Origin: Hemerocallis citrina
Lineage: Eukaryota; Streptophyta; Magnoliopsida; Asparagales; Asphodelaceae
Direction: 5' to 3'
Length of the DNA: 64,000 nt
Assembly (NCBI GenBank): GCA_017893485.1
Contig: JACEHZ010000365.1
Coordinates: 434,001-498,000, forward strand
This document shows, piece by piece, positions 23,433-33,055 of this stretch. Position 1 is the first letter of the stretch. Each line of letters starts with the position of its first letter. The position numbers and the translations under genes were made by a program. The notes below the pieces were generated by a model. That model was not told the DNA's origin. It saw only the letters and a list, made by a program, of their open reading frames with translations, and ran no database searches.

Positions 23433-25020
23433 TTACATGCTATTGGCCGGGTTACAAGCATCAGCCTTATTGAAAATCAAGATCCCACTTCTACGATAAG
23501 GTGAAGACCTCTTGGGAGGAGCTGGGTTCTTCCTCCATTGGACCTCCTTGGATGAGGTAGAAGACGGCCCCAGGTTCTGAGTCTTGAAGCTCGGCGGGCC
23601 TTTCCGTTCATTTGTAGGCTCCTCAAGGGGAAGCTCGGCCCCATCTTTTTGGACGAACTTGGTCAGGTGTCCCCGCTGTATGAGTTCTTCGATCTCCTCC
23701 TTGAGAGCCCGACAATCATCCGTGTCGTGGCCGTGGTCTCTGTGAAAGCGGCACCACTTATTCTTGTTCCTCTTCTTGCCAGGGGTATTCATTCTAGGGG
23801 GAGCGTAGAGTAGCCCTTCCCTGTCCACCTCCATAAGAACTTCTGATATATTAGCAATGAGGGGGGTGAACTTCTCAAAACGAGGAGTCAGGCGGTGCTG
23901 GCCATTGCCGTCCTTCTGGGATTTTTGGGATCCCTCTTCGCTCGTATTCTTCCATTTGTTCCCAGAAGATGATTCTTCAAGAGTAGAGGGGTTGAGAGCC
24001 TCCTCCGCTCGTATGTACTTCTCCACCCTAAGTAGAAGTTCTGAGAAGTCCCGAGGAGGCTTCTTGGCAAGAGATGCCCTGAGGTTGGCATTAGTGACGT
24101 TGCGCTAGAATGCGGCAGAGGCTACTGAATGATTGAGGGAGGGAACGGACCGGGCTTCGGCAGTGAAGCATCGAACGTAATCCCTTAGGCGTTCACCCTT
24201 TTCTTGGTTGAGGGTCACCAGGGATACACTTGTTTCCTCGGCCCGGCGGCTACTCACGAAATAAGTTGGGAAGAGCCCTTCGAACTGATCGAATGAGAAG
24301 ATGGAGGCCGGGGCGAGTCGAGAGTACCACTCTCTCGCAGGCCCCTTCAACATGGCAAGGAAGATCTTGCAGAGGAGGGCGTCTGAAGCATGGTGGATCA
24401 TCATGAGAGTTTTGAAACTCTCTATGTGATCCGCGGGGTCCGACTCCCCGGTATACGCCTCGAAGTGGGGCGGCTTGATGTTCTCTGGGATGGGGGCCTC
24501 CATGATGGTAAGGGAGAATGGAGGCCTGCTCGGGCGTAGGTTTATCTCCCGTTGCTCTTCTTCCCTGTCAATTCGGCCGAGGTGCCTCTCCATCTTGTGG
24601 AGACGACGGTAGACTGAGTCTTCTCTTTAATCATATCTTGCCAAGCCCCGAGACTTATCTTCGTACGAGGGTGGACTGTGGCTGTGGCGATGGTAGCTTG
24701 GAGATGGACGAGGAGGGGCGATATTGAGGGCCCGTAAGACTGTCGCTTGGAAGTCTTAAAGCTCTGCCCTTGTGATCGGTGCCTCTCCAGCTTGGCGATC
24801 CCTATGTGTGGCACGGCTTACTAGAGAATGAGTTCTCCGCCGAGGACGCTGAGGGGACTCTCTTCGCCTCCTTGGGGGAGAGGATCTTCTAGTCCTCGGT
24901 CGACTGGGGGTCTGGACTCTTGAGGTCCCTGGGTGCTCAGGTCGATGGACTCCCCCAAGGGCTCGCCATCCATTCAGGCGAGTTCTGAGGTCGACCCCCT
25001 TTTGGCAAGATCTTCCCTGC
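23433..25020 (-). pseudogene. gag pseudogene of the gag-only retroelement, first copy
   Basis: Same protein as the intact gag at 29629-31308 (retrotrans_gag core PENIKPPHFEAYTGESDPAD, then CRFHRDHGHDTDDC zinc knuckle). It is broken: a TAG at about 24107-24109 replaces the Glu of AAFER, TAA codons interrupt YDQREDS (near 24629) and ADLQDF (near 24759), and further changes occur upstream. The N-terminal end stops at about 25020, where the sequence switches through some 30 bp of filler into the second body copy. It keeps about 50 bp near the C-terminus (KEVQWRKNPAPPKRSSP) that the intact copy lacks, so the two copies are not derived one from the other without change. Confidence 0.8.
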
Positions 25021-25052
25021 CATAGAATTAGGGTGCTTGTTTTGGCAATACC
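25021..25052. other. Junction between the two copies of the gag-only element
   Basis: Left of this point the sequence matches 31040-31075 (gag N-terminus); right of it the sequence matches 14826 onward (AT-rich body). The filler AAGATCTTCCCTGCC... matches neither. There is no LTR between the copies. Confidence 0.6.
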
Positions 25053-25351
25053 CAAAAATATTCTTAGAATTTTCTAGATTTTTGGTGATTTTTCCAGATT
25101 TTTCTGAATTTTTTCTCATTTTTTTAATTTTTTATTCATTTTCCGAATTAAATAATTAATTATCGAAAATATTAATTAATTATTCTAATTTAATAATTAT
25201 TTTTTTCAGAATTTAAAAATAATTTTTCTGAATTAATAATTATTTTTAGAATTTTTAATTAATTTTTTTCGATTTTTAAAATATTTTTTCGGATTTTTTA
25301 AATAATTAAAACAAATAAATAAGTAAATAAATAAATTAAATATTACCTGGA

Positions 25352-25598
25352 CACGTGGCACGTTTCTGGGCGTCGATCGTGATCAGATGCGCGCGCATCG
25401 CAAAGCAGATCACGTTCTGGACACGTGGCGCATTTCTGGATGTCGATCGTGTCGTGACGCGAATTTTGAGAAGATCGGACGGATTGTATGGGTCGGCGGG
25501 TTTTTTCTCCAATTACAAGGTCGGTGCTTCGGTACCTCGGCTCGGCGACTTGGATCTGCCGACCCTTTCAAGACGAAGCCACGTGGCATAGCCACGTG
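25352..25598. promoter_or_regulatory. G-box (CACGTG) cluster, copy 2
   Basis: CACGTG at 25352-25357, 25422-25427, 25580-25585 and 25593-25598, again with TTTCTGG and CGATCGTGATC spacers. Conserved position relative to the first copy. Confidence 0.6.
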
Positions 25599-27376
25599 GC
25601 GATTTTTTTTTTCTTTCCCTGCCTCTGTTCTTTCTTTCTTCTTCGCCTCTTGCTCTGTTTCCTTCTTTCTTCTTCGCCTTCGAACTCGCCTTCGTTCGAT
25701 CCCTTCTCCGAGCTGGTCCCCATCGTTCGAGCACCCTGAGCAGCGAGCGGAACTTGGCGAATGTGGAGCGTCGCCAGCCTTGATCGAGGCGCTTGAAGGT
25801 GACGAGTTCGAGCGTGGTGGCCAGCGAGGTTGGGCGAGCTCGGCATTGGAGAAGAGCTCGACGGAGCTTGGGGGAGTAGAGCTTGGAGGAAGTGGTGAAG
25901 AAGAGGAGCTTGGGGCTTCGGCTGAAGTGGCGTAGAGCTCGGCGACGAATGGGTTCGGAGCTCTGTGAGGAGGTAGCTGGCGAGGAAGGGAGCTCATGAA
26001 GGTGAGCTCGGAGCTCGTCTCTTCGAGAGGAGTTCGGTTGTTCATACGCGCTCGGCGAGGAGAAGAGGGACGCTCGGAGGCAGTAGATGTGGAGTTTTGG
26101 TGAGGAGATGGTCGGTGGATGACCAAGCTCAATGCGACGAGAAAGAGGTGGAGCTTTGGCGATTGCTCGCTGCGAGCTCGGCGACGAAGGTGGCAAGCTT
26201 GGTGATGGGTCGAGCTCGATGTCGTCGGAGGGGCTCGACGCCGAAGCGCTCGTCAGAGCTTTGCTTGAGCTCGGTGAGGAGCTTGGCGAGTTCGGCGTTG
26301 GAGGTGATTGGAGCTTGAGTTCGGTGGAAGACGAGGTCGGCGAGGGGAGCTCGTGACGAAGTGGAGTTCGGAGCTTCGGAGGTTAGCTCGAGCTCGACAA
26401 AGGAGGTCGGCAGTGTCATGGAGCTCGGAGGTGAGCTCGATTTGTGAGCGCTAGAGGTTGAAGGAGGAGTTCGGTGTCGAAGAAGAGTTTGGGTTTCTCT
26501 TCTTCTAGTTTTGTTTGGTTTCTGTTTTGGTGGGAGAGTGGAGAAGAAGACTTGAAGAAGTTTTTTTTTTTTTTTTTGGCTGCTTCTTGGCGCTAATTCG
26601 AAGAAGAGAAGGAAGGGAGAGAGTTGTGGGTTGTAGAATGGGATCGGATTTATAAAAGGTTCGGATCCGACCCACTAACCCATCCGCTTCCATTTTTGGA
26701 TTGATTGAATCGGAGCCGCACATTGTGTTTGAGCACGACTTTCGAGGCGATTTTTTTTCTCTTCTCCTCCTCCTTCCTTGCTGTTCGGCAGCTGCTTCTT
26801 GTTCGGCAGATCCAAGCACGGATTTTGAGGTGCATTTTTGCACTTTGCAGTTCGGTAGTTCGGTAGCTCGGATTTCAGATCCGAGCTACGTGGCTCCATC
26901 TGGATGGTTGATCACGATCATAGCGCGAATCACGAGACAAGAGGCTTAAATTTTGAGAAAATGTTATCTTGTCGTTTTGTGGAGATGTGGCGCGATCTGA
27001 ACCGTTCATCATGTTCTAGCACGTTTTTTGAGACAATCTGACGGTGAAACTGGCTCGGCAGAATTTTTCTCCATATGTGGAGGTCGGTACCTCGTCCCTT
27101 CGGCTCGGTAGCTCGGCCATGGTGGAGCTCGGCCCTGAGAAGAAAGAAGAGGGGGAGGAGAGGCATTCGGGTTCTCTCCTCTGCCTTGTTCTTTCGCTCA
27201 GTGAAGAAGCGGAGAAGTGTTGGCATATTTGGAGAGGTGAAGAGCTCCGAAGCCTGGTGATGTGCTCTCTGTTTTTGGAGATTTTTGAAGAGGAGATCTA
27301 CTCCTAGGGGTGGAGAAGAGGTACTAGGAAGATCCTCGTAAGAGCCATGGGAAGACCCATTCTTTGAAATGAGTGC

Positions 27377-28960
27377 AAGGAGCAACTCTATGGGAGAGTT
27401 TTGAGCTCCAAACTCGCTTAGAAGAGGCCCGCTTTGGAGGCGAGCGGAGCAAAGCGCTGGGCTCTACGAGAGAGTCATCTGGAAGATGAGTTTGAGGAGC
27501 AACTCTAGGGGAGAGTTGTGAGCTCCGAACTCGTCGAGAAGAGGTCCGCTTTGGAGACGAGCGGAGTGAAGAGCTCGGCTCTAGTAGAGAGGCATCTGGA
27601 AGACGAGTTTGAGGAGCAACTCTAGGGGAGAGTTGTGAGCTCCGAACTCGTCGAGAAGAGGTCCGCTTAAGAGGCGAGCGGAGTGAAGAGCTCGGCTCTA
27701 GGAGAGAGTCATCAGGAAGACGAGTTTGAGGAGCAACTCTAGGGGGGAGTTGTGAGCTCCGAACTCGTCGAGAAGAGGTCCGCTTTGGAGGCGAGCGGAG
27801 TGAAGTGCTCGGCTCTAGGAGAGAGTCATCTGGAAGACAAGTTTGAGGAGCAACTCTAGGGGAGAGTTGTGAGCTCCGAACTCGTCGAGAAGAGGTCCGC
27901 TTTGGAGGCGAGCGGAGTGAAGAGCTCGGCTCTAGGAGAGAGTCATCTGGAAGACGAGTTTGAGGAGCAACTCTAGGGGAGAGTTGTGAGCTCCGAACTC
28001 GTTTAGAAGAGGTCCGCTTTGGAGGCGAGCGGAGTGAAGAGCTTGGCTCTAGGAGAGAGCCATCTGGAAGACGAGTTTGAGGAGCAACTCTAGGGGAGAG
28101 TTGTGAGCTCCGAACTCGTTTAGAAGAGGTCCGCTTTAGAGGGAGCGGAGTGAAGAGCTCGGCTCTAGGAGAGAGCCATCTGGAACACGAGTTTGAGGAG
28201 CAACTCTAGGAGAGAGTTGTGCTCCGAACTCGTTGAGAAGAGGTCCGCTTCCGAGGTGAGCGGAGTGAAGAGCTCGGCTCTGGGAAAGAGCCATTTGTGA
28301 GACGAGTGTGAGGTGTAACTTAGGAGAGAGTTGTGCTCCGAACTCGTTGAGAAGAGCTCCGCTTTGGAGGCGAGCAGAGTGAAGAGCTCGGCTCTGGGAG
28401 AGAGCCATTTGTGAGACGAGTGTAAGGAGGAACTCTTAGGAGAGAGTTGTGCTCCGAACTCGTTGAGAAGAGGTCCGCTTCGGAGGCGAGCGGAGAGAAG
28501 AGGTCTGCTTCGGAGGTGAGCGGAGTGAAGAGCTCGGCTCTGGGAGAGAGCCATTTGGAAGACAAGTGTGAGGAGGAACTCTTAGGAGAGAGTTGTGCTC
28601 CGATCTTATTGAGAAGAGGTCCGCTTCGGAGGCGAGCGGAGAGAAGAGCTCAGCTCTGGGAGAGAGCCATTTGTGAGACGAGTGTGAGGGGGAACTCTAG
28701 GAGAGAGTTGTGCTCCGAACTCGTTGAGAAGAGGTCCGCTTTGGAGGCGAGCGGAGTGAAGAGCTCGGCTCTGGGGGAGAGCCATTTGTGAGACGAGTTT
28801 GAGGAGCAACTCTAGGGGAGAGTTGTGAGCTCTGGACTTGTTGAGAAGAGGTCCGCATTAGAAGGAGTAGAGTGAAGAGCTCGACTCTAGGAGAGAGCCA
28901 TCTGGAAGACGAGTTTGAGGAGCAACTCTAGGGGAGAGCTTCAGCTCCGAACTCGCTGTT
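27377..28960. repeat. 117-bp tandem array, about 14 copies
   Basis: GAGGAGCAACTCTAGG recurs at 27494, 27611, 27728, 27845, 27962 and 28079, an exact 117-bp period, then with small length changes (115-120 bp) to 28960. Each unit contains AGCTCCGAACTCG, AGGTCCGCTT and GAGAGAGCCATCTGG. Minus-strand frames such as ALSQSRALHSARL repeats are translations of the array. Confidence 0.92.
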
Positions 28961-29330
28961 TAAGTGAGAGAATCAACGATTGTGGGAGCAGTTCCGAATG
29001 GCGAACCACTTCTAACTCGCTGAAGAGCAAGTTATTTGAAGCGGAATTGAGCCAAGTGTTGGACTCCGAACTCGTCGTTTAAGAGAGTATCAACGGTTGT
29101 GGGAGCAATTCTGAATGGCAAACCACTTCTAACTCGCTTAAGAGCAAGTTATCCGAAGCAGAATTGAGCCAAGTATTGGACTCCGAACTCGTCATTAGAG
29201 GGATTCAACGGTTGTGGGAGCAATTCCGAATGGCGAACCACTTCTAACTCGCTTAAGAGCAAGTTATCCGAAACAGAATCGAGCCAAGTGTTGGACTCCG
29301 AACTCGTTGTTAAAGGTTAGTAAGTTGCGG
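28961..29330. repeat. 115-bp tandem repeats, about three copies
   Basis: Unit GCGAACCACTTCTAACTCGC...GAGCCAAGTGTTGGACTCC...ACGGTTGTGGGAGCAATTCC. Homologous to 17760-18038 and 23081-23260. Confidence 0.85.
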
Positions 29331-29628
29331 GAGCAGCCATGTAGAAGAAGCTGGACTCTGAACTCACCATTTAGCGAGTTGTGACTCGGAGAGATAGAGA
29401 AGCAAGAGCAATAATTTTCAATAAAAAGATGTAAAGTTTTATTGAAATAAACTAAGTGGCCGCTCCAATAGGGCGAGCCATTATTACATGCTATTGGCCG
29501 GGTTATAAGTATCGGCCTTATTGAAAATCAGGATCCTACTTCTACAATAAGGTGAAGACCTCTTGGGAGGCGCTGGGAGATTCTGAGTCTTGAAGCTCGG
29601 CGGGCCCTTCTGTTCGTTTGTTGGCTCC

Positions 29629-31308
29629 TCAGGGGGGAAGCTCAGCCCCCTCTTTTTGGACGAACTTGGTCAGGTGCCCCCGCTGTATGAGTTCTTCGAT
29701 CTCCTCTTTGAGAGCCCGACAATCATCCGTGTCGTGGCCGTGGTCCCTGTGAAAGCGGCACCACTTATCTTTGTTCCTCTTCTTGCCAGGGGTATTCATT
29801 CTAGGGGGAGCGCGGAGTAGTCCTTCCTTGTACACCTCCATAAGAACTTCTGATATATTAGCAATGAGGGGGGTGAACATCTCAAAATGTGGAGTCGAGA
29901 GGTGCTGGCCATTACTGTCATTCTGGGATTTTTGGGACCCCTCTTCACTTGTGTTCTTCCGTTTGTTCCTGGAAGATGTCTCCTCAAGAGCAAGGGGGTT
30001 GAGAGCCTCTTCCGCCCGTATGTACTTCTCCACCCTAAGTAGGAGCTCTGAGAAGTCCCGAGGAGGATTCTTGGCAAGGGATGCCCTGAGGTTGGCATTA
30101 GTGACGTTGCGCTCGAATGCGGCAGAGGCTACTGACTGGTTGACGGAGGGAATGGACCGGGCTTCGGCGGTAAAGCGTCGAACGTAATCCCTTAGGCGTT
30201 CACCATTTTCTTGGTTGAGGGTCACCAGAGATACACTTGTTTTCTCGGCCCGGCGGCTACTCACGAAATGAGTAAGGAAGAGCCTTTCAAACTGATCGAA
30301 TGAGAAGATGGAGGCCGGGGCGAGTTGAGAGTACCATTCTCGCGCAGACCCCTTCAGCGTGGCAGGGAAGATCTTGCAGAGGAGGGCGTCTGAAGCATGG
30401 TGGATCATCATGAGAGTTTTGAAACTCTCTATGTGATCTGCGGGGTCCGACTCCCCAGTATATGTCTCGAAGTGAGGCGGCTTGAAGTTTTCTGGAATGG
30501 GGGCCTCCATGATGGTGCGGGAGAATGGAGGTCTGCTCGGGCGGAGGTTTATCGCCCGTTGCTCTTCTTCCTTGTCAATTCGGTCGAGGCGCCTCTCCAT
30601 CTCGTGGAGACGGCGGTAAACTGAGTCTTCTCTTTGATCATATCTTGCCGAGCCCCGGGACTCATCTTCGTACGAGGATGGACTGGGGCTGTGGCGATGG
30701 TAGCTTGGAGAAGGACGAGGACTGAGAGTGTGAAGGTGGTGGCTCCTAGCTGGCTCATGAGTAGGTGGCCTCTGGTCGTTCTTTGGGGCGATATTGAGGG
30801 CCTTTAAGACTGTCGCTTGAAAGTCTTGAAGATCTGCCCTTGTGACTAGTGCCTCTCCAGCTTGGCGAATCCTATGTGTGGCTCGGTTTACTGGAGAATG
30901 AGTTCTCCGTCGATGATGCTGAGGGGACTCTCTTTGCTTCTTCGGGGGAGGGGATCTTCTAGTCCTCGGTCGTCGGGGGGTTCGGATTCTTGAAGCCCCT
31001 GAGTTCTCGGGTTGATGGACTCGACCAAGGGCCCGCCATCCATTCAGGTGAGTTCTAAGGTTGACCCCCTTTTGGCGGTCGGCAATTACTTGACGAAGAT
31101 CCCGCTCGGGAGAGCTTTGAGAAGCCAGGGATTCAACTGAAGGATTGGGACCCGTGACTTGGTCGTGAGGAGGATGTTGCTTCGGACGACTCTGACGGGA
31201 GCCCCCCTGGGCAGCCCCCGGAGACCCTTGAGGGGCTTGTTGAGTAAGAGCACCTTGAACCGGAGGAGGGAGAGGAGGAAGAGAAGTGGTTCTTCGGTTG
31301 GAGACCAT
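29629..31308 (-). CDS. Gypsy-type Gag, full-length open frame without pol
   Basis: Capsid/nucleocapsid protein of a Ty3/gypsy-like retroelement (559 residues). A basic, proline- and arginine-rich N-terminal region (residues 1-265, many HSP/RR motifs) precedes the retrotrans_gag core from about 268 (EAPIPENFKPPHFETYTGES, WYSQLAPASIFSFDQF, RLRDYVRRF). A basic linker follows, then one zinc knuckle C517-X2-H520-X4-H525-X4-C530 and an acidic helix. It stops soon after; no protease, RT, RNase H or integrase follows in the roughly 4.5 kb of body. A PBS and LTR lie directly upstream (31384-32018). Gag-only terminal-repeat elements of this kind (TR-GAG type) are known in plants and must borrow pol from a partner. 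Start chosen as the first ATG after the leader; the frame may be expressed but this cannot be shown from sequence. Confidence 0.85.
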   Translation of the reverse strand: MVSNRRTTSLPPLPPPVQGALTQQAPQGSPGAAQGGSRQSRPKQHPPHDQVTGPNPSVESLASQSSPERDLRQVIADRQKGVNLRTHLNGWRALGRVHQPENSGASRIRTPRRPRTRRSPPPKKQRESPQHHRRRTHSPVNRATHRIRQAGEALVTRADLQDFQATVLKALNIAPKNDQRPPTHEPARSHHLHTLSPRPSPSYHRHSPSPSSYEDESRGSARYDQREDSVYRRLHEMERRLDRIDKEEEQRAINLRPSRPPFSRTIMEAPIPENFKPPHFETYTGESDPADHIESFKTLMMIHHASDALLCKIFPATLKGSAREWYSQLAPASIFSFDQFERLFLTHFVSSRRAEKTSVSLVTLNQENGERLRDYVRRFTAEARSIPSVNQSVASAAFERNVTNANLRASLAKNPPRDFSELLLRVEKYIRAEEALNPLALEETSSRNKRKNTSEEGSQKSQNDSNGQHLSTPHFEMFTPLIANISEVLMEVYKEGLLRAPPRMNTPGKKRNKDKWCRFHRDHGHDTDDCRALKEEIEELIQRGHLTKFVQKEGAELPP

Positions 31309-31383
31309 GCCTTTCCCTTCTGTTTTGGATGCATGGCTTGAAACTAGTATCGTTGATGAAGTTAGGTCAGGTTGCTTTTTCGG

Positions 31384-31402
31384 TTCCCACAGACGGTGCC
31401 AA
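31384..31402 (-). other. Primer-binding site of the gag-only element
   Basis: Minus-strand TTGGCACCGTCTGTGGGAA, two bases after the LTR end at 31405. It resembles the TGGCGCCGTCTGTGGGAA PBS common among plant Tat-type gypsy elements. The exact tRNA primer was not determined. Confidence 0.7.
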
Positions 31403-31657
31403 TCTGTTACCGCTAAATCTGGTGTGGGGGCAAACAGATAGTATTTGTGGATTCTTGGAAAACCTGAATAGCAAACCTGAACCTGTTCCGCTGGAGTTTG
31501 ACCGTTGACTCCCGCCGTTCACCTGCAAAAAGTGCGAGACACCGGGGTTGATCCCGGCGACGCACCCTCCGACGCTCAAGTCAGTAATCAGGAAGATTAT
31601 GAAAGAGCGTAAATTGGCAAAAGATTGATTACCTCTTAATAGTGGTGGATGGGAGGT

Positions 31658-31665
31658 ATTTATAG
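31658..31665 (-). promoter_or_regulatory. TATA box of the gag-only element
   Basis: Minus-strand TATAAATA inside GACTATAAATACC, about 350 bp from the LTR 5' terminus and 350 bp upstream of the gag start. Confidence 0.65.
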
Positions 31666-31676
31666 TCGCCTTAGGG

Positions 31677-31760
31677 ATCAGATTAGGAATTTAATCCATG
31701 TGATCAGATAAGGAATGTAATCCCTGTGATTAGATTAGGAATGTGATCCCTAATTTCCAG
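31677..31760. repeat. Three 27-28 bp direct repeats in the LTR
   Basis: GATCAGATTAGGAATTTAATCC, GATCAGATAAGGAATGTAATCC and GATTAGATTAGGAATGTGATCC in succession just upstream of the TATA box with respect to minus-strand transcription. Confidence 0.7.
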
Positions 31761-32018
31761 TGAAAGGATAGATGTGAATCAGGGTCGTTGATTAGGACTA
31801 ATCAGAAACCTTAATTCTATCCTGCTGGACCGGGTTCATTTCGAGTTGGGACCCGTACCCAGTTGAGGTGGATCCGTTCGTGGGTTATTGGGTCTTGAAG
31901 AAAGACCCAGTTCCCATTTCAGACCCGTTAGTAGGTGAAATTACCGTTTTACCCCTGAGCTTTAAGATTCGTGTCCGATGTGAACGGTCCCGATTTAATC
32001 CTATTTTTAGCCATATCA

Positions 32019-32527
32019 ATATTATTAAATATGTTTATTATAATAAAATATTATTATTTTATATATACTATTACTATATTATATTATTATTTTATATATA
32101 CTATTTTATATATACTATTATTATATTATATTATTATTATATATATTATTTTATATATACTATTTTATATATACTATTTTGATATTATATTATTAATATA
32201 TATACTATTATTATATTATATTATATTATATTATTATTTTATATATACTTTTTTATATATACTATTATTTCATATATACTATTTTATATATACTATTATA
32301 ATAATCTATTATTATTATAATATATATTATTTTTATTATATATTACTATTATATATTATCATATATATTATTATATAATTTATTATTGTTATAATAAATT
32401 GTTTAATATATAATTTGAATATATTATTATGACACATATATTATTATAATTATTATATATTATTATATATATATATATATATATTATTAAATATGTTTAT
32501 TATAATAAAATATTTTATATTACTATA
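32019..32527. repeat. Low-complexity A/T tract
   Basis: About 500 bp of TATATATACTATTATTATATTAT-like DNA, nearly free of G and C. Frames through it (rich in I and Y) are artefacts. It lies between the LTR at 31405-32018 and a Helitron end at 32528. Confidence 0.9.
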
Positions 32528-33055
32528 CTAGATTTGCCTGTGAGCACGTGCCTACGGCACGTCTTCGGAACGATACAACATATGAAAGTCTTGTAAACAG
32601 TAAAGCAACAATTATGTAGCTCAAGTTTGAATAGTAAAACAATAATTATTTATAAATAAAAGTCCATGTTTCCATTAGTATATGTTGAAAAATAATTATA
32701 AATGGGGGTGTAAAAATCAACTTCTTAGAACTTTGAGTATGGAAAATAATGAAATTTAACTGTTGATGAGATATTTGCTATTTTCAATGTAACATGAGCA
32801 ATAAAAAATGCATAAAAAATCTGAAAATTTTCAAATCTGAAATCTAAAAATATAAATTTGTGAGTAAATAGAGAGAGAATGAGAGGGAGAGAGAAATAAA
32901 TAAATAAAGGAGTTGTTTTGGGTGAATTTGAATTTGAGTTTTGGGAGAACTTTTGGGCGGGAAAATATGTTTTGTGATGTTAGATCTGGACCATTGATTT
33001 CAACCCTATTGAATGAGAGTCACTTGATAGCATTCTTTGTGTTTTATTATATAGA
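32528..33055 (-). mobile_element. Non-autonomous Helitron H2 (528 bp)
   Basis: On the minus strand it starts TCTATATAATAAAACAC at 33055 (preceded by A) and ends GGCAAATCTAG at 32528 (followed by T). A perfect 7-bp stem hairpin ACGTGCC-GTA-GGCACGT lies at 32546-32562. It is the reverse-oriented sister of H1 and H3, without insertions, and was inserted between A and T as Helitrons do. Confidence 0.85.

Larger units (their letters stand above)
25053..29628 (-). mobile_element. Non-coding body, second copy
   Basis: Direct repeat of 14826-18038 plus 23081-23432, in the same order: AT-rich block, G-box cluster (25352-25598), AGCTCGG-rich block (25800-26480), an expanded 117-bp array (27377-28960), 115-bp repeats (28961-29330) and the gag 3' flank. 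Long frames on both strands (for example minus 25410-26132) are low-complexity Ser/Pro/Arg-rich products of the AGCTCGG composition and are not called as genes. Confidence 0.7.
31405..32018 (-). mobile_element. 5' LTR of the gag-only retroelement (614 bp)
   Basis: Plus-strand ends TGTTACCGCTAAATC (31405) and TTTTTAGCCATATCA (32018), so the minus strand begins TGATATGG and ends GGTAACA. A minus-strand TATA box (31658-31665) would drive transcription leftward through the PBS and gag. Three degenerate 27-28 bp repeats (GATCAGATTAGGAATTTAATCC type) lie at 31677-31760. The LTR at 14478-14680 is a shortened relative. Confidence 0.75.

Noticed and set aside
25410..26196. 240- and 227-codon minus-strand frames
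   Set aside because: Overlapping frames in the same low-complexity DNA, with no recognisable family and different products from the homologous segment at 15200-16100.
28136..28809. Repetitive frames with ALSQSRALHSA units
   Set aside because: Direct translation of the 117-bp tandem array.
31868..32378. Ile/Tyr-rich plus-strand frames
   Set aside because: Low-complexity ATTATA DNA; no protein features.
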